Shown here: piece after piece, positions 1-7,166 of the stretch
Layout: the number at the start of each line of letters is the position of its first letter
How positions within the stretch are numbered: the stretch's first letter is position 1
NCBI GenBank assembly: GCA_018304285.1
Contig: JAGVWL010000014.1
Span: 1 to 18,108 of the forward strand
Direction: 5' to 3'
Source of the DNA: Microcaldota archaeon
Lineage (GTDB): Archaea > Micrarchaeota > Micrarchaeia > Norongarragalinales > Norongarragalinaceae
DNA length: 18,108 bases
Position numbers and translations under genes: made by a program
Notes under the pieces: model-generated
Told to the model about the DNA's origin: nothing
Seen by the model: only the letters and a program-made list of their open reading frames with translations
The model's database searches: none

Positions 1-963
1 AAAAACTCGTCCGCGCCGCTGGCGCTGCACTTGAATTCCTCGGCGCAAAACCTTTCCATCATCGAAGGCCAGAGCGTCAACGCAAGCGGATTCAAAGGCT
101 GGAGTGAAGGGGTGCTGGATTTGCTTCGCAACGCAACGCTCTTGGCATCCGGGCAGGACGTTTCGTTTTCAGACGAGCCCGCAGCCGGGTATTGGAATTA
201 CACGCTTTCTTACAACGAAACTCAAAACTATTCCGCGCGCGGCGAAAGCCTGTTCGTTTTAGTGTCCCCGCCTTCGTCGGGCGGCGGCTCTTCCGGTGGT
301 GGTGGCTCTAACTCGGGAAATCCCGACTTTTTCCCGCCGGCGCCGACTCCGATTTCAACTCCCGCGCCTTCGGCCCAGCCCACTTCGTCGCCTTCGGTTG
401 AAGCCCCGTCGCCAACGCCGTTGCCCGGCACGAACTTGGGCGAAAGCACGACTCCCGAAGTTTTCTATTCGATTGAAAACGCGCCCGGCGGGCTGAGAGT
501 ATTGCGTTCGGTGCGCGTGCTGCCTTTAGCGGACGGCGGAAAGTATTCGGTTGTAACGATCACCGTGTTCAACGGCGGCGGCGCGTCGCTGCAGAACGTG
601 GTCGTTTCCGGCCCGGTTCCGCAGGGGGAATTGAATTTTGCCGGCGCGCCCCCGCAAGTGGAAGGGTCGCAGGCGAAATGGATTTTGCCTGAATTGCGTT
701 CGGGCGAAAGCAAGACTTTCACTTTTTCGCTCGACCGGCCGATGGCGAAAACCGAGTTCGACGAGCTCACGATTACCGCCTTTGCCACTGTTTCATCACA
801 GGACATTGCTCCTGCGCTGGGTTTGCTTATCCTGGTGTTCACCGCTTCCGGAATGACCGTGTGGTTCGTGCGCAAAAACCGCCAGCTTACTCCTGAACAA
901 CAGCTTGAACAGCTTGCGCAAGAGTTCGAGGCCGAAAGAAAGCAGGCTGAAAAATCAGATTAG
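1..963 (+). CDS. Membrane-anchored surface protein, C-terminal part (5' end outside window)
   Basis: The frame is open to the left window edge, so the TTG at 31 is probably internal and the gene begins upstream. About 320 residues are visible. In order they are an N-terminal piece of a folded extracellular domain, a Gly/Ser-rich stretch (around 285-325), a Pro/Ser/Thr linker (around 330-440), a beta-sandwich domain rich in Val/Gly/Asn (around 460-790) like the DUF11/Ig-like repeats of archaeal surface proteins, one membrane helix (around 805-865), and a short charged tail rich in Gln/Glu. This layout is typical of a protein fixed in the cytoplasmic membrane with its bulk outside. The linker is a plausible O-glycosylation or cell-wall-spanning region, which fits the glycosyltransferases nearby. 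Its 3' end overlaps the convergent acdA gene by 9 bases. The exact function is not recognisable. Confidence 0.8.
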   Translation, partial: KNSSAPLALHLNSSAQNLSIIEGQSVNASGFKGWSEGVLDLLRNATLLASGQDVSFSDEPAAGYWNYTLSYNETQNYSARGESLFVLVSPPSSGGGSSGGGGSNSGNPDFFPPAPTPISTPAPSAQPTSSPSVEAPSPTPLPGTNLGESTTPEVFYSIENAPGGLRVLRSVRVLPLADGGKYSVVTITVFNGGGASLQNVVVSGPVPQGELNFAGAPPQVEGSQAKWILPELRSGESKTFTFSLDRPMAKTEFDELTITAFATVSSQDIAPALGLLILVFTASGMTVWFVRKNRQLTPEQQLEQLAQEFEAERKQAEKSD

Positions 964-2313
964 GAAAGACATTGCTTTCGCGGCCTTGACCGGGTCTGGA
1001 TAGTTTGGAATAGAGTGCTCGTGCAAAATGCGGATGCTGTCGCGCGTGTAAAGCCCGCCCATGAACGCGCAGAGAACGGGCTTTCCGAATTTCCTTGCAG
1101 CCTTGGCGACCACGAGCGCGTCTTCACCCGGCTTGGTCATGGTCTGCAGCGTTTGGATTACTATTGCCCCGCCCACGCTTTCCTGCGAAAGGACCGCATC
1201 CAACGCTTTTGCATAACGTTCCGGCAGAGCGTCGCCAACCAAATCAACCGGATTGCAGCGTGACCATCCTTTGTGCATGAACGGCTCGAGCTTGGCCAGA
1301 GTTTTCCCGCTCAGCTCGGCAAGCTTCACGCCCTGCTTTTCGCACGCGTCGGCGCACAACACTCCGGCGCCCCCGCCGTTGGTTATTATTGCAATCGAGT
1401 TTTTCTTCGCGCGCGGCTGCATGCTCAGCGCCTTGGAAACTTCGAACAATTCTTCAAGGGAAAACACGCGCTTGGCGCCGCCCTGCTTTAACGCGCCTGT
1501 GAAAACCGCGTCGTCGCCGGCAAGGCTTGCAGTGTGAGTGGCAACAGCCTTGCTTCCCTTAGCCCCAACTCCGCCTTTGAGCACAATCACGCTTTTTCCC
1601 TTCGCCTCCGCAAAACGCAGGGCGTCCAAAAACCTTTGCCCGTCCTTCACGCCTTCGAGATAAAGCGCGATTACCTTGGTTTTCGCGTCGCTGGCAAAAT
1701 GCCTTATGAAAATGCTTTCGTCCAAAACCGCCTCGTTGCCCAACCCCACTATCGCCCGGAATGGAAACAATTCCTCGAGCGCCCAGTCTATCACGCTGTC
1801 AGCCAGCGCGCCGCTTTGCGACACGAACGCGACGTTTCCCGGCTTCGGCACGCTCAAGGCGAAGGAAGCGTTGAACGCGCCTGGAACCATTACTCCGATC
1901 GTATTGGGGCCGAGCAATGCAATGCCGTTCTGCAGCGCGATTTGTTTTACTTCCGATTCGAGCGCCTTGTTTCCCGTTTCCCCGAACCCTGCTGAAATGA
2001 CGACTGCCGCCGGGATTTTTTTCGCCGCGCACTCGCGCAAAACTTTTGGCACGACCGGCGCGGGAACTGCAATAACCGCCAAATCGATTTTTTCTTTAAC
2101 CTGCAAAACGCTGGGAAAACATTTCAATCCCATGATTTTCTTGTGGTGCGGGTTGATTGCGAAAACCCTTCCGCTGAAGGGCTTGGCGTATTTCGAGGGA
2201 AAAACGCTTCCCTTCAAAAGCGAAGCTAGAATGCCGTGCCCGACGCTGTCCTTCTCGTCCGAAGCTCCTGCGACCGCGATGCTTTCCGGCTCAAGCAAAA
2301 AGCGCAAGTTCAT
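955..2313 (-). CDS. acdA: ADP-forming acyl/acetyl-CoA synthetase, alpha subunit
   Basis: This is the 452-residue alpha subunit of NDP-forming acyl-CoA synthetase, close to the roughly 460 residues usual in archaea. The two-subunit enzyme converts acyl-CoA, ADP and phosphate to acid, CoA and ATP, giving substrate-level ATP in fermentation. It opens with the CoA-binding Rossmann domain (IAVAGAS near residue 12), followed by succinyl-CoA-ligase-like domains with SQSG at 165-168 and the phosphohistidine loop THTASLAG at 259-266, where H260 is the expected phosphorylated residue. The ATG at 2313 was chosen because GGTGG lies just upstream at good spacing. An in-frame ATG at 2349 overlaps the stop of the upstream dehydrogenase and would add 12 Lys-rich residues. 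It is the last gene of the acdB - dehydrogenase - acdA operon. Substrate (acetyl, aryl, branched) cannot be read from the sequence. Confidence 0.93.
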   Translation of the reverse strand: MNLRFLLEPESIAVAGASDEKDSVGHGILASLLKGSVFPSKYAKPFSGRVFAINPHHKKIMGLKCFPSVLQVKEKIDLAVIAVPAPVVPKVLRECAAKKIPAAVVISAGFGETGNKALESEVKQIALQNGIALLGPNTIGVMVPGAFNASFALSVPKPGNVAFVSQSGALADSVIDWALEELFPFRAIVGLGNEAVLDESIFIRHFASDAKTKVIALYLEGVKDGQRFLDALRFAEAKGKSVIVLKGGVGAKGSKAVATHTASLAGDDAVFTGALKQGGAKRVFSLEELFEVSKALSMQPRAKKNSIAIITNGGGAGVLCADACEKQGVKLAELSGKTLAKLEPFMHKGWSRCNPVDLVGDALPERYAKALDAVLSQESVGGAIVIQTLQTMTKPGEDALVVAKAARKFGKPVLCAFMGGLYTRDSIRILHEHSIPNYPDPVKAAKAMSFLI

Positions 2314-2342
2314 TTTTTTCCACCGTTTTCCCTTTTCCACTG

Positions 2343-3359
2343 TCAGCATACTGCGTTCAGCTTCTTTCCTTCAGCGAACGCGAGGATGTTTTCCTTCGTC
2401 GTCTCGCGAATCCTGTGCAGAGCCTCGCGAGAGTTGAACGCATTGTGCGGCGTGATGAGCACGTTGTTCCACCGCAGGAGAATGTGGTTTTCCAGCATGG
2501 TCTTCAGCATTCCCTGGTGGTTGCCTTGAATCGCCTTGAGCACTTCGTCCTCGTCGCGCAGCACTCCCTCTTCCTCCAAAACGTCGAGCGCCACTCCAGC
2601 CAGGATTCCCCTGCTCAGCCCTTCCAGCAGTGCCTTGGTTTCCACGATTGCCCCGCGCGCAGTATTCACGATAATCGCGCCTTTCTTTACCATTCCGATG
2701 TTTTTCGTGCTTATCAAGTGGCGCGTCTGGTTCGTCAGCGGCACGTGCAGGGTTATGAAGTCCGAGTTTTTCAGCAGCGTCGGCAAGGGAACGTATTTCA
2801 CGCCGTATTTCTTTTCCACCTCGCGGTTTTTCCGCGAGTCGAACGCGAGTATTTTCATTTGAAAGCCGTTGGCGATGCGCGCGACGTTCGCGCCGATCCT
2901 GCCTGTTCCTACGATGCCTATCGTTTTTCCGGCCAAGTCGAAGCCCGTAAGCCCTTCCACGCTGAAATCGCCCTTGCGCACGCGCTCGTTCGCTTCGATT
3001 ATCTTGCGCGAAAACGAAAGAATAAGGGCGAAAGCATGCTCCGCAACAGTGTTGTCGCCGTAAGAAGGCACGTTCGCAACTCTGATGCCGCGCCTTGCGC
3101 ACTCTTGCAGGTCGATGTGGTCGAAGCCTGTAGAGCGCGTTGCTATGAATTTCACGCGCGGCAGCCTTGCCAGCGCTTTGGCGTCAAGCCTCGTTTTCGC
3201 TAGTGCAAAGCAAGAGACGATTTCGCACTGCGCTGCCTTAGCCAGGTTCTCCTCGCTCAGCTCCCCGCAGAAAACAAGCTTGAATCGCTTGAGGCTTTGC
3301 CTGAAATACTCCTCGTCCTCGCGCGTCGCGTCGAAAAAGGCGATTGCCGTTTTTTTCAT
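2343..3359 (-). CDS. D-isomer-specific 2-hydroxyacid dehydrogenase (D-lactate dehydrogenase-like)
   Basis: This 338-residue protein is full length for the family, which reduces 2-oxo acids to D-2-hydroxy acids with NADH, or the reverse. The NAD-binding loop GTGRIG is at 151-156. The catalytic triad is visible: Arg235 in NTARGAIV, Glu264 in the LEEEG segment, and His305 in TPHNAF. The spacing matches D-lactate dehydrogenases, and the long insertion between Glu and His is also D-LDH-like rather than phosphoglycerate-dehydrogenase-like. There is no ACT domain. Its start overlaps the acdB stop by four bases (ATGA) and its stop lies just before acdA, so it is translationally coupled between the two synthetase subunits. 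A likely role is NADH re-oxidation during fermentation of pyruvate or amino-acid-derived 2-oxo acids. The substrate is unknown; glyoxylate/hydroxypyruvate reductase is an alternative. Confidence 0.9.
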   Translation of the reverse strand: MKKTAIAFFDATREDEEYFRQSLKRFKLVFCGELSEENLAKAAQCEIVSCFALAKTRLDAKALARLPRVKFIATRSTGFDHIDLQECARRGIRVANVPSYGDNTVAEHAFALILSFSRKIIEANERVRKGDFSVEGLTGFDLAGKTIGIVGTGRIGANVARIANGFQMKILAFDSRKNREVEKKYGVKYVPLPTLLKNSDFITLHVPLTNQTRHLISTKNIGMVKKGAIIVNTARGAIVETKALLEGLSRGILAGVALDVLEEEGVLRDEDEVLKAIQGNHQGMLKTMLENHILLRWNNVLITPHNAFNSREALHRIRETTKENILAFAEGKKLNAVC

Positions 3360-4018
3360 TTTCCTTCCACCGTTATCTTCGCGTCGACGACGCGCGTGTT
3401 TTGCGCGTCGGCAATCACGGGATTGAAGTCGAGGCTTTCTACCCCGCTTTCCTTTTCGAGCAGCCGCGAGGTTTGCAAAAGCAATTCAACGATTTTCGCC
3501 TTGTCCGCCTTCCTTCCCCGGAAGCCTTCGCTCGTAAAGTAGGCAGATGCCTTGGTTTCGGCAATCATTTCCAGAGCGTCTTTCCTTGCGAGGGGGCATA
3601 TGCGGATGGAAACGTCTTTGAACAATTCGACCGTAACCCCGCCGCTTCCGAACAAAACCGTTTTTCCGAAGACAGCGTCCGTTTTCCCCCCGACTATGAA
3701 TTCCGTTCCCTTGAGCTCGCTTTGCAGCACGAACCCCCACTTCTTGTTTTTCAGCCCCGCTTCCAGCGCGTTTTTCTCCAGCCTCCGCGCGGCTTTGTAA
3801 AGCTGCTCGAATTCGTGCAGGTCGAGCGCGATGAGCTTTTTCTCGGTTTTGTGGAACACGCCTTCGCCCGCGACTTTCAGCACCCACGGTTTCGGCAGAA
3901 GAGCGCTTTTTTGCATGACTTCGTCTGGCGTTCTGCAGTAATGGCTTTTTGCGCTTGCAATCCCGTGCTTGCGCAACAGCCTCTCAGTCTCCTCGAAACC
4001 CAAGAGCATGCTTAACAT
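3356..4018 (-). CDS. acdB: ADP-forming acyl/acetyl-CoA synthetase, beta subunit (ATP-grasp)
   Basis: This 220-residue ATP-grasp subunit is near the usual roughly 230 for archaeal acdB. It pairs with the acdA product and transfers phosphate from the alpha-subunit phosphohistidine to ADP. Family landmarks are the segment KVAGEGVFHKTEK at 48-60 with the conserved His56, the AVFGKTVLFGSGG block at 115-127, DVSIRICPL at 135-143, and the terminal LDFNPVI motif at 196-202. One oddity is that the Gly-Gly usually following HKT(D/E)xGG is replaced by Lys-Leu. The ATG at 4018 is used here; the ATG at 4009 is nearly as good. The first gene of a three-gene minus-strand operon, it is divergent from the beta-CASP nuclease across 71 bases, and a GGTTTAAACC element at 4068-4077 could serve as its TATA box. 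Confidence 0.92.
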   Translation of the reverse strand: MLSMLLGFEETERLLRKHGIASAKSHYCRTPDEVMQKSALLPKPWVLKVAGEGVFHKTEKKLIALDLHEFEQLYKAARRLEKNALEAGLKNKKWGFVLQSELKGTEFIVGGKTDAVFGKTVLFGSGGVTVELFKDVSIRICPLARKDALEMIAETKASAYFTSEGFRGRKADKAKIVELLLQTSRLLEKESGVESLDFNPVIADAQNTRVVDAKITVEGK

Positions 4019-4054
4019 AACCCGAAGGCGATTAAAAAACCCTATTCGGGCTTC

Positions 4055-4062
4055 AAATTAAA
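4055..4062 (+). promoter_or_regulatory. TATA-like box for the beta-CASP gene
   Basis: AAATTAAA is centred about 31 bases before the ATG at 4090, which predicts a transcript starting within a few bases of the start codon. This is the only AT-rich octamer at that spacing. Confidence 0.4.
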
Positions 4063-4067
4063 GAAAG

Positions 4068-4077
4068 GGTTTAAACC
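4068..4077. promoter_or_regulatory. Palindromic TATA-like element in the acdB / beta-CASP divergent promoter
   Basis: GGTTTAAACC is a perfect 10-base palindrome in the 71-base gap between divergent genes. Read on the minus strand it lies about 54 bases before the acdB start and could be its TATA box with a leader near 28 bases. It also sits where transcription of the nuclease gene would start, so shared control or occlusion is possible. Confidence 0.35.
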
Positions 4078-4089
4078 TTTGCCGGAGTC

Positions 4090-5400
4090 ATGAATGGGAT
4101 TTCAACCCTTGGTAGAGGAATTGATTTTTTGGAACTGCGTTTCTTGGGCGCCGCCCGCGAAGTCGGGAAAAGCTGTGTAGCCGTCGACACGGGCGAATTG
4201 CGCGTTGCATTGGACTGCGGCATGAAAGTGCACGACCACAACGAGGCACCGGCGTTAGACAAGCTGCGTTTCGACGCTTGCATTCTCTCCCACGCGCACT
4301 TGGACCACTCCGGCGGCCTTCCGGTCCTGTACAAGCACGAAAACCCGCCTACGTTCTGCACTTTCCCGACCATTCCCATGACCACCCTCTTGCTGGAGGA
4401 TTCGGAAAAACTGGCGCAAATCAACGGCCACGAGCTTCCGTACAGGAGGACGGACACTATGAAGCTCTACCGCAAATTCACCCCCCTGCCCTACAACACT
4501 CCTTACGAGTTTTTCGAAGGCTCTTCCTTCGAGTTTTACGACGCCGGCCACATTCCCGGCAGCGCAGGAATCCTTTTCGAGTCGAAAGCACAGGGAAAGA
4601 AAAAAAGCGTTTTCTATACCGGCGACTTCAATTCGGGCGAAACGCGCCTGCTTCCGAAAGCCAAATTCCCGCGCGACGGCGTGAATGCGGTCGTGGTGGA
4701 AAGCACTTACGCCTTCCGCGAGCATACCGAACGCGCCGCGCTCGAGAGAAAATTCATCAACAGCGTTGAAGACTGCCTGGCCGACGGCTATACCGCGCTG
4801 GTTTCCTCGTTTGCAGTGGGCAGGAGCCAGGAAGTAATGCTCGTATTGAAGTCGCTGCTGCACTCGAAGACGAAAACGTATTTGGACGGCATGTCGCAGA
4901 AAGTCTGCACCATACTCGCCGACTACCCTTCGTACGTAAAGAATTACAAGGCGTTTGCCGACGCGGTGAAAAGCCTTTCTTTCGTCAACGGCGGGGCGAT
5001 GCGCAAGCGCATTGCGCAAAAGCCGTGCGTCATACTCACGACAAGCGGAATGCTGGAAGGCGGGCCGATATTGAATTACTTGAAAACGCTGAACAAGAGC
5101 GGCAAGGGAAAAATCTTTTTGACGGGCTTTCAGGTCGAGGGGACTAACGGGCGAAAGCTTTTGGACGGCGAGCCGCTTTCGGTTGACGGAGGCGAGATGG
5201 ACGTGCAAATGCCGTTCGAGCACTTCGACTTTTCGGCGCACGCCAGCGCCAAGCAGCTGAGGGACGCAATACGCAGGATGAATCCGGAAAAAGTTTTTTG
5301 CGTGCACGGCGACTCGTGCGGGGCTTTTGCGGAAGACTTGCGCGAGAACGGCGGTTTTGACGCCTTCGCGCCCGCGTTAGGCGAAAAGCACGCAATTTAA
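4090..5400 (+). CDS. Beta-CASP metallo-beta-lactamase ribonuclease, aCPSF2-like
   Basis: This 436-residue protein has a metallo-beta-lactamase fold with an inserted beta-CASP domain, the fold of CPSF73-type RNA endo/exonucleases. Metal ligands visible are the HxHxDH motif at 68-73, His154 in GHIPGSA, Asp179 in YTGDF, His384 in FSAHA and His406 in VHGD. Beta-CASP motifs include SSFAVGRSQE near 239-248 and TTSGMLEGG at 317-325. It lacks the N-terminal KH domains of aCPSF1 (FttA), so it matches the shorter aCPSF2-like class rather than the main termination factor. It probably cleaves or trims RNA using two zinc ions. The ATG at 4090 was chosen for TATA spacing; a TTG at 4129 would begin closer to the conserved ELRFLGAAREVG segment. 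The gene ends within a strong terminator hairpin. Confidence 0.88.
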   Translation: MNGISTLGRGIDFLELRFLGAAREVGKSCVAVDTGELRVALDCGMKVHDHNEAPALDKLRFDACILSHAHLDHSGGLPVLYKHENPPTFCTFPTIPMTTLLLEDSEKLAQINGHELPYRRTDTMKLYRKFTPLPYNTPYEFFEGSSFEFYDAGHIPGSAGILFESKAQGKKKSVFYTGDFNSGETRLLPKAKFPRDGVNAVVVESTYAFREHTERAALERKFINSVEDCLADGYTALVSSFAVGRSQEVMLVLKSLLHSKTKTYLDGMSQKVCTILADYPSYVKNYKAFADAVKSLSFVNGGAMRKRIAQKPCVILTTSGMLEGGPILNYLKTLNKSGKGKIFLTGFQVEGTNGRKLLDGEPLSVDGGEMDVQMPFEHFDFSAHASAKQLRDAIRRMNPEKVFCVHGDSCGAFAEDLRENGGFDAFAPALGEKHAI

Positions 5401-5424
5401 GCCAAGTTTTCGCCTAACTTTTTT
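5376..5424 (+). terminator. Intrinsic-type terminator: 12-bp perfect hairpin plus T6
   Basis: GTTAGGCGAAAA (5376-5387) and TTTTCGCCTAAC (5407-5418) are perfect reverse complements separated by 19 bases and followed at once by six T (5419-5424). The left arm lies in the last codons of the beta-CASP gene and the TAA stop lies in the loop. This is the classic bacterial layout, whereas archaeal terminators are usually plain T-tracts. Confidence 0.75.
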
Positions 5425-5472
5425 CGTTCAATAAAAAACCGTTTCAGGGGAAAAAGGAAAAGGCGATTTGCT

Positions 5473-6633
5473 GTGCGCTTGCTTATGCTCAACCCGTTTT
5501 ACTATCCCTATTCCGGCGGCACGGAAAAACACTTGTTCGAAGCATGCCGGCGTTTGGCTAAAAAACACGACGTCACCGTGCTCACGTCCATGCTCCCGCA
5601 CACCAAGCGCGAAGAGGAAATCGAGGGGGTGCGCATATTGCGCACGCCCGCCGCAGTTCTCACGTGGCTTCCCCATCCCCTGCCACCGCCAGTCCCCTTA
5701 TACCCGCTGCCCTGGCCCGATTTTGTCAGGGAAGTGAATGACGCTGACGTAGTTCACATTCACAACCGCTTCGTCTACAGCCTGTTCGAGCTTTTTGCAA
5801 TCAAAAAAATCCTGAAGAAAAAGCTGGCGCTCACCCTTCACAACGCCAAGCCGCAAGGCATCGACTTGCCCACCGATTTCGTGGGAGGATTGTACGAAGA
5901 CGTTTACGGCCGCAAGATAATGGCGAATTGCGACGCCATCGCCGGCGTGAGCAAAAACACGCTCGACATCACCGTGCCCCCTGATTTGCTCATGCCGAAG
6001 CAGGTCGTTTACAACGGGGTGGACGTGGATTGGTTCAACCCGAAAAATTCGGGCGGAACGGTTTTGCGCGATTTGGTAGGCGTCGAAGGGAAAAAAATCG
6101 TTTTGACCGTGTGCAGGCTCGTGGAACAAAAAGGGCTGGACTATTTGTTGGAGTCGATTCCGCTTGTGGACAAGCAAATGAATGGAAAGGCGCACTTCGT
6201 GCTCGTGGGAAGGGGGCCGTTGCTGTCGCACTTGCAGAAGAAAGCCAGGTCATTGGGCGTGGAAGGAAAAATTTCTTTCCTGGCCGAACGGTTTTCCGAG
6301 AAAGACTTGGCCGCGTTGTACGCGGCTTGCGACTGCTTCGTGCTGCCGTCGTTGTGGGAGCCGTTCGGAATAGTGGTGGTGGAGGCCATGGCTACCGGAA
6401 AGCCGGTCGTTGGAACCGACATCGGCGGCATTCCCGAAATAATCGCGCACGGCAAGAACGGTTTCCTGGTCCAGCCGCGAGACGCGAGGGCTTTGGCCGA
6501 ACGCATCGCGTTCGTGCTCGAAAACCCGAAGGCCGCGAAGAAAATGGGTGCCGAGGGAAGGAAAATAGCCGTGAAAAATTTCACTTGGGACGAGACCGCG
6601 AAAAGCTACGAACAGTTTTACGCAAAATTCTGA
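5473..6633 (+). CDS. Glycosyltransferase family 4
   Basis: This 386-residue GT-B retaining glycosyltransferase should transfer a sugar from a nucleotide-sugar donor on the cytoplasmic face. The N-terminal acceptor domain begins with MLNPFYYPYSGGTEKH, which has the Gly-Gly loop typical of GT4. The C-terminal donor domain has the LTVCRLVEQKGLDYLL block at 211-226, VGRGP at 245-249 and the E-x7-E signature with Glu296 and Glu304, followed by GKPVVGTDIGGIPE. It is full length. The start is GTG at 5473, with an AGGCGA element a few bases upstream. A Pro-rich loop near 65-84 is unusual. It lies 72 bases after the beta-CASP gene but behind its terminator, so it is likely transcribed separately (AT-rich ATAAAAAA near 5431). 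The acceptor is unknown; lipid-linked glycan or surface polysaccharide is likely. Confidence 0.9.
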   Translation: MRLLMLNPFYYPYSGGTEKHLFEACRRLAKKHDVTVLTSMLPHTKREEEIEGVRILRTPAAVLTWLPHPLPPPVPLYPLPWPDFVREVNDADVVHIHNRFVYSLFELFAIKKILKKKLALTLHNAKPQGIDLPTDFVGGLYEDVYGRKIMANCDAIAGVSKNTLDITVPPDLLMPKQVVYNGVDVDWFNPKNSGGTVLRDLVGVEGKKIVLTVCRLVEQKGLDYLLESIPLVDKQMNGKAHFVLVGRGPLLSHLQKKARSLGVEGKISFLAERFSEKDLAALYAACDCFVLPSLWEPFGIVVVEAMATGKPVVGTDIGGIPEIIAHGKNGFLVQPRDARALAERIAFVLENPKAAKKMGAEGRKIAVKNFTWDETAKSYEQFYAKF

Positions 6634-6672
6634 CTTGAAACTATTATGCCGCCGTCCCTAAAACCGGATTTT

Positions 6673-7104
6673 TCACTCCAGCCTGATTTCCATCGTTCCG
6701 TAGTAATCGCCTTGCGGCGTGCCGGGCGGCACGATGGCGTAAACGCTCACGTTCTCGGTTTTTCCCGCCGCGATCGGAAAAGAATTTCTTGACAGCGAAA
6801 TCCATTCCGCCATTTGGCCGTAAGCCCTGAGCTCGGCTTTTTTCGTCGTTTCGAGCGTGTTGGTGATGAAAACGGTTTTCCTTCCGCCACCTCCAGTTGG
6901 AATCGAGCCGAATTCCAGTGCGTTGGACACGTTAAAGCCCAAAACGCCTCCGCTCACGCGCAAGTGCATGTGCAACTCCGTTTTAAACTCGTTCTGCTGC
7001 GCTTTTGCGCCCATGCCTGCAGCGAGAATGAAGAATGCGGCTGCAAGGCAGACTGCAGCATAGAACAGCGTCTTGTCTTCCTTTGCCCGCGTGGCCGTTG
7101 CCAT
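6673..7104 (-). CDS. Secreted or N-terminally anchored Ig-like protein
   Basis: This is a 143-residue protein of unknown function. A charged N-terminus (residues 1-11) precedes a hydrophobic segment (about 13-35) that ends in Ala-Lys-Ala-Gln, consistent with a signal peptide or membrane anchor. The remaining roughly 105 residues look like a single beta-sandwich: alternating hydrophobic strands, Gly-rich turns (GGGGRK near 72-77) and a closing PPGTPQGDYYGTMEIRL pattern. That ending is characteristic of the extracellular NEW3/COG1470-type domains that end in 'G.Y.G.i.v'. There are no cysteines after the leader. It lies 62 bases downstream of another surface-type gene on the same strand. A weak AGGA ribosome-binding site precedes the ATG. 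It is probably an exported structural or accessory surface protein. Confidence 0.75.
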   Translation of the reverse strand: MATATRAKEDKTLFYAAVCLAAAFFILAAGMGAKAQQNEFKTELHMHLRVSGGVLGFNVSNALEFGSIPTGGGGRKTVFITNTLETTKKAELRAYGQMAEWISLSRNSFPIAAGKTENVSVYAIVPPGTPQGDYYGTMEIRLE

Positions 7105-7166
7105 TTTTCCTAGCCGCCTGCTTTCTTTGCATGAAAAAAAGTTTTTGTATCCTTCGCGTTTTGTCC

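Noticed and set aside
465..875. Long antisense frames opposite real genes (for example 465-875, 4255-5307, 9574-10509).
   Set aside because: Each lies on the opposite strand of a gene with strong motif or domain support. They are produced by the GC-rich third codon positions, and their translations are rich in Arg/His without domain patterns.
2314..2349. An ATG at 2349 as the start of acdA, overlapping the dehydrogenase stop.
   Set aside because: The added 12 residues are Lys-rich and not family-like, and GGTGG precedes the ATG at 2313. It cannot be excluded fully.
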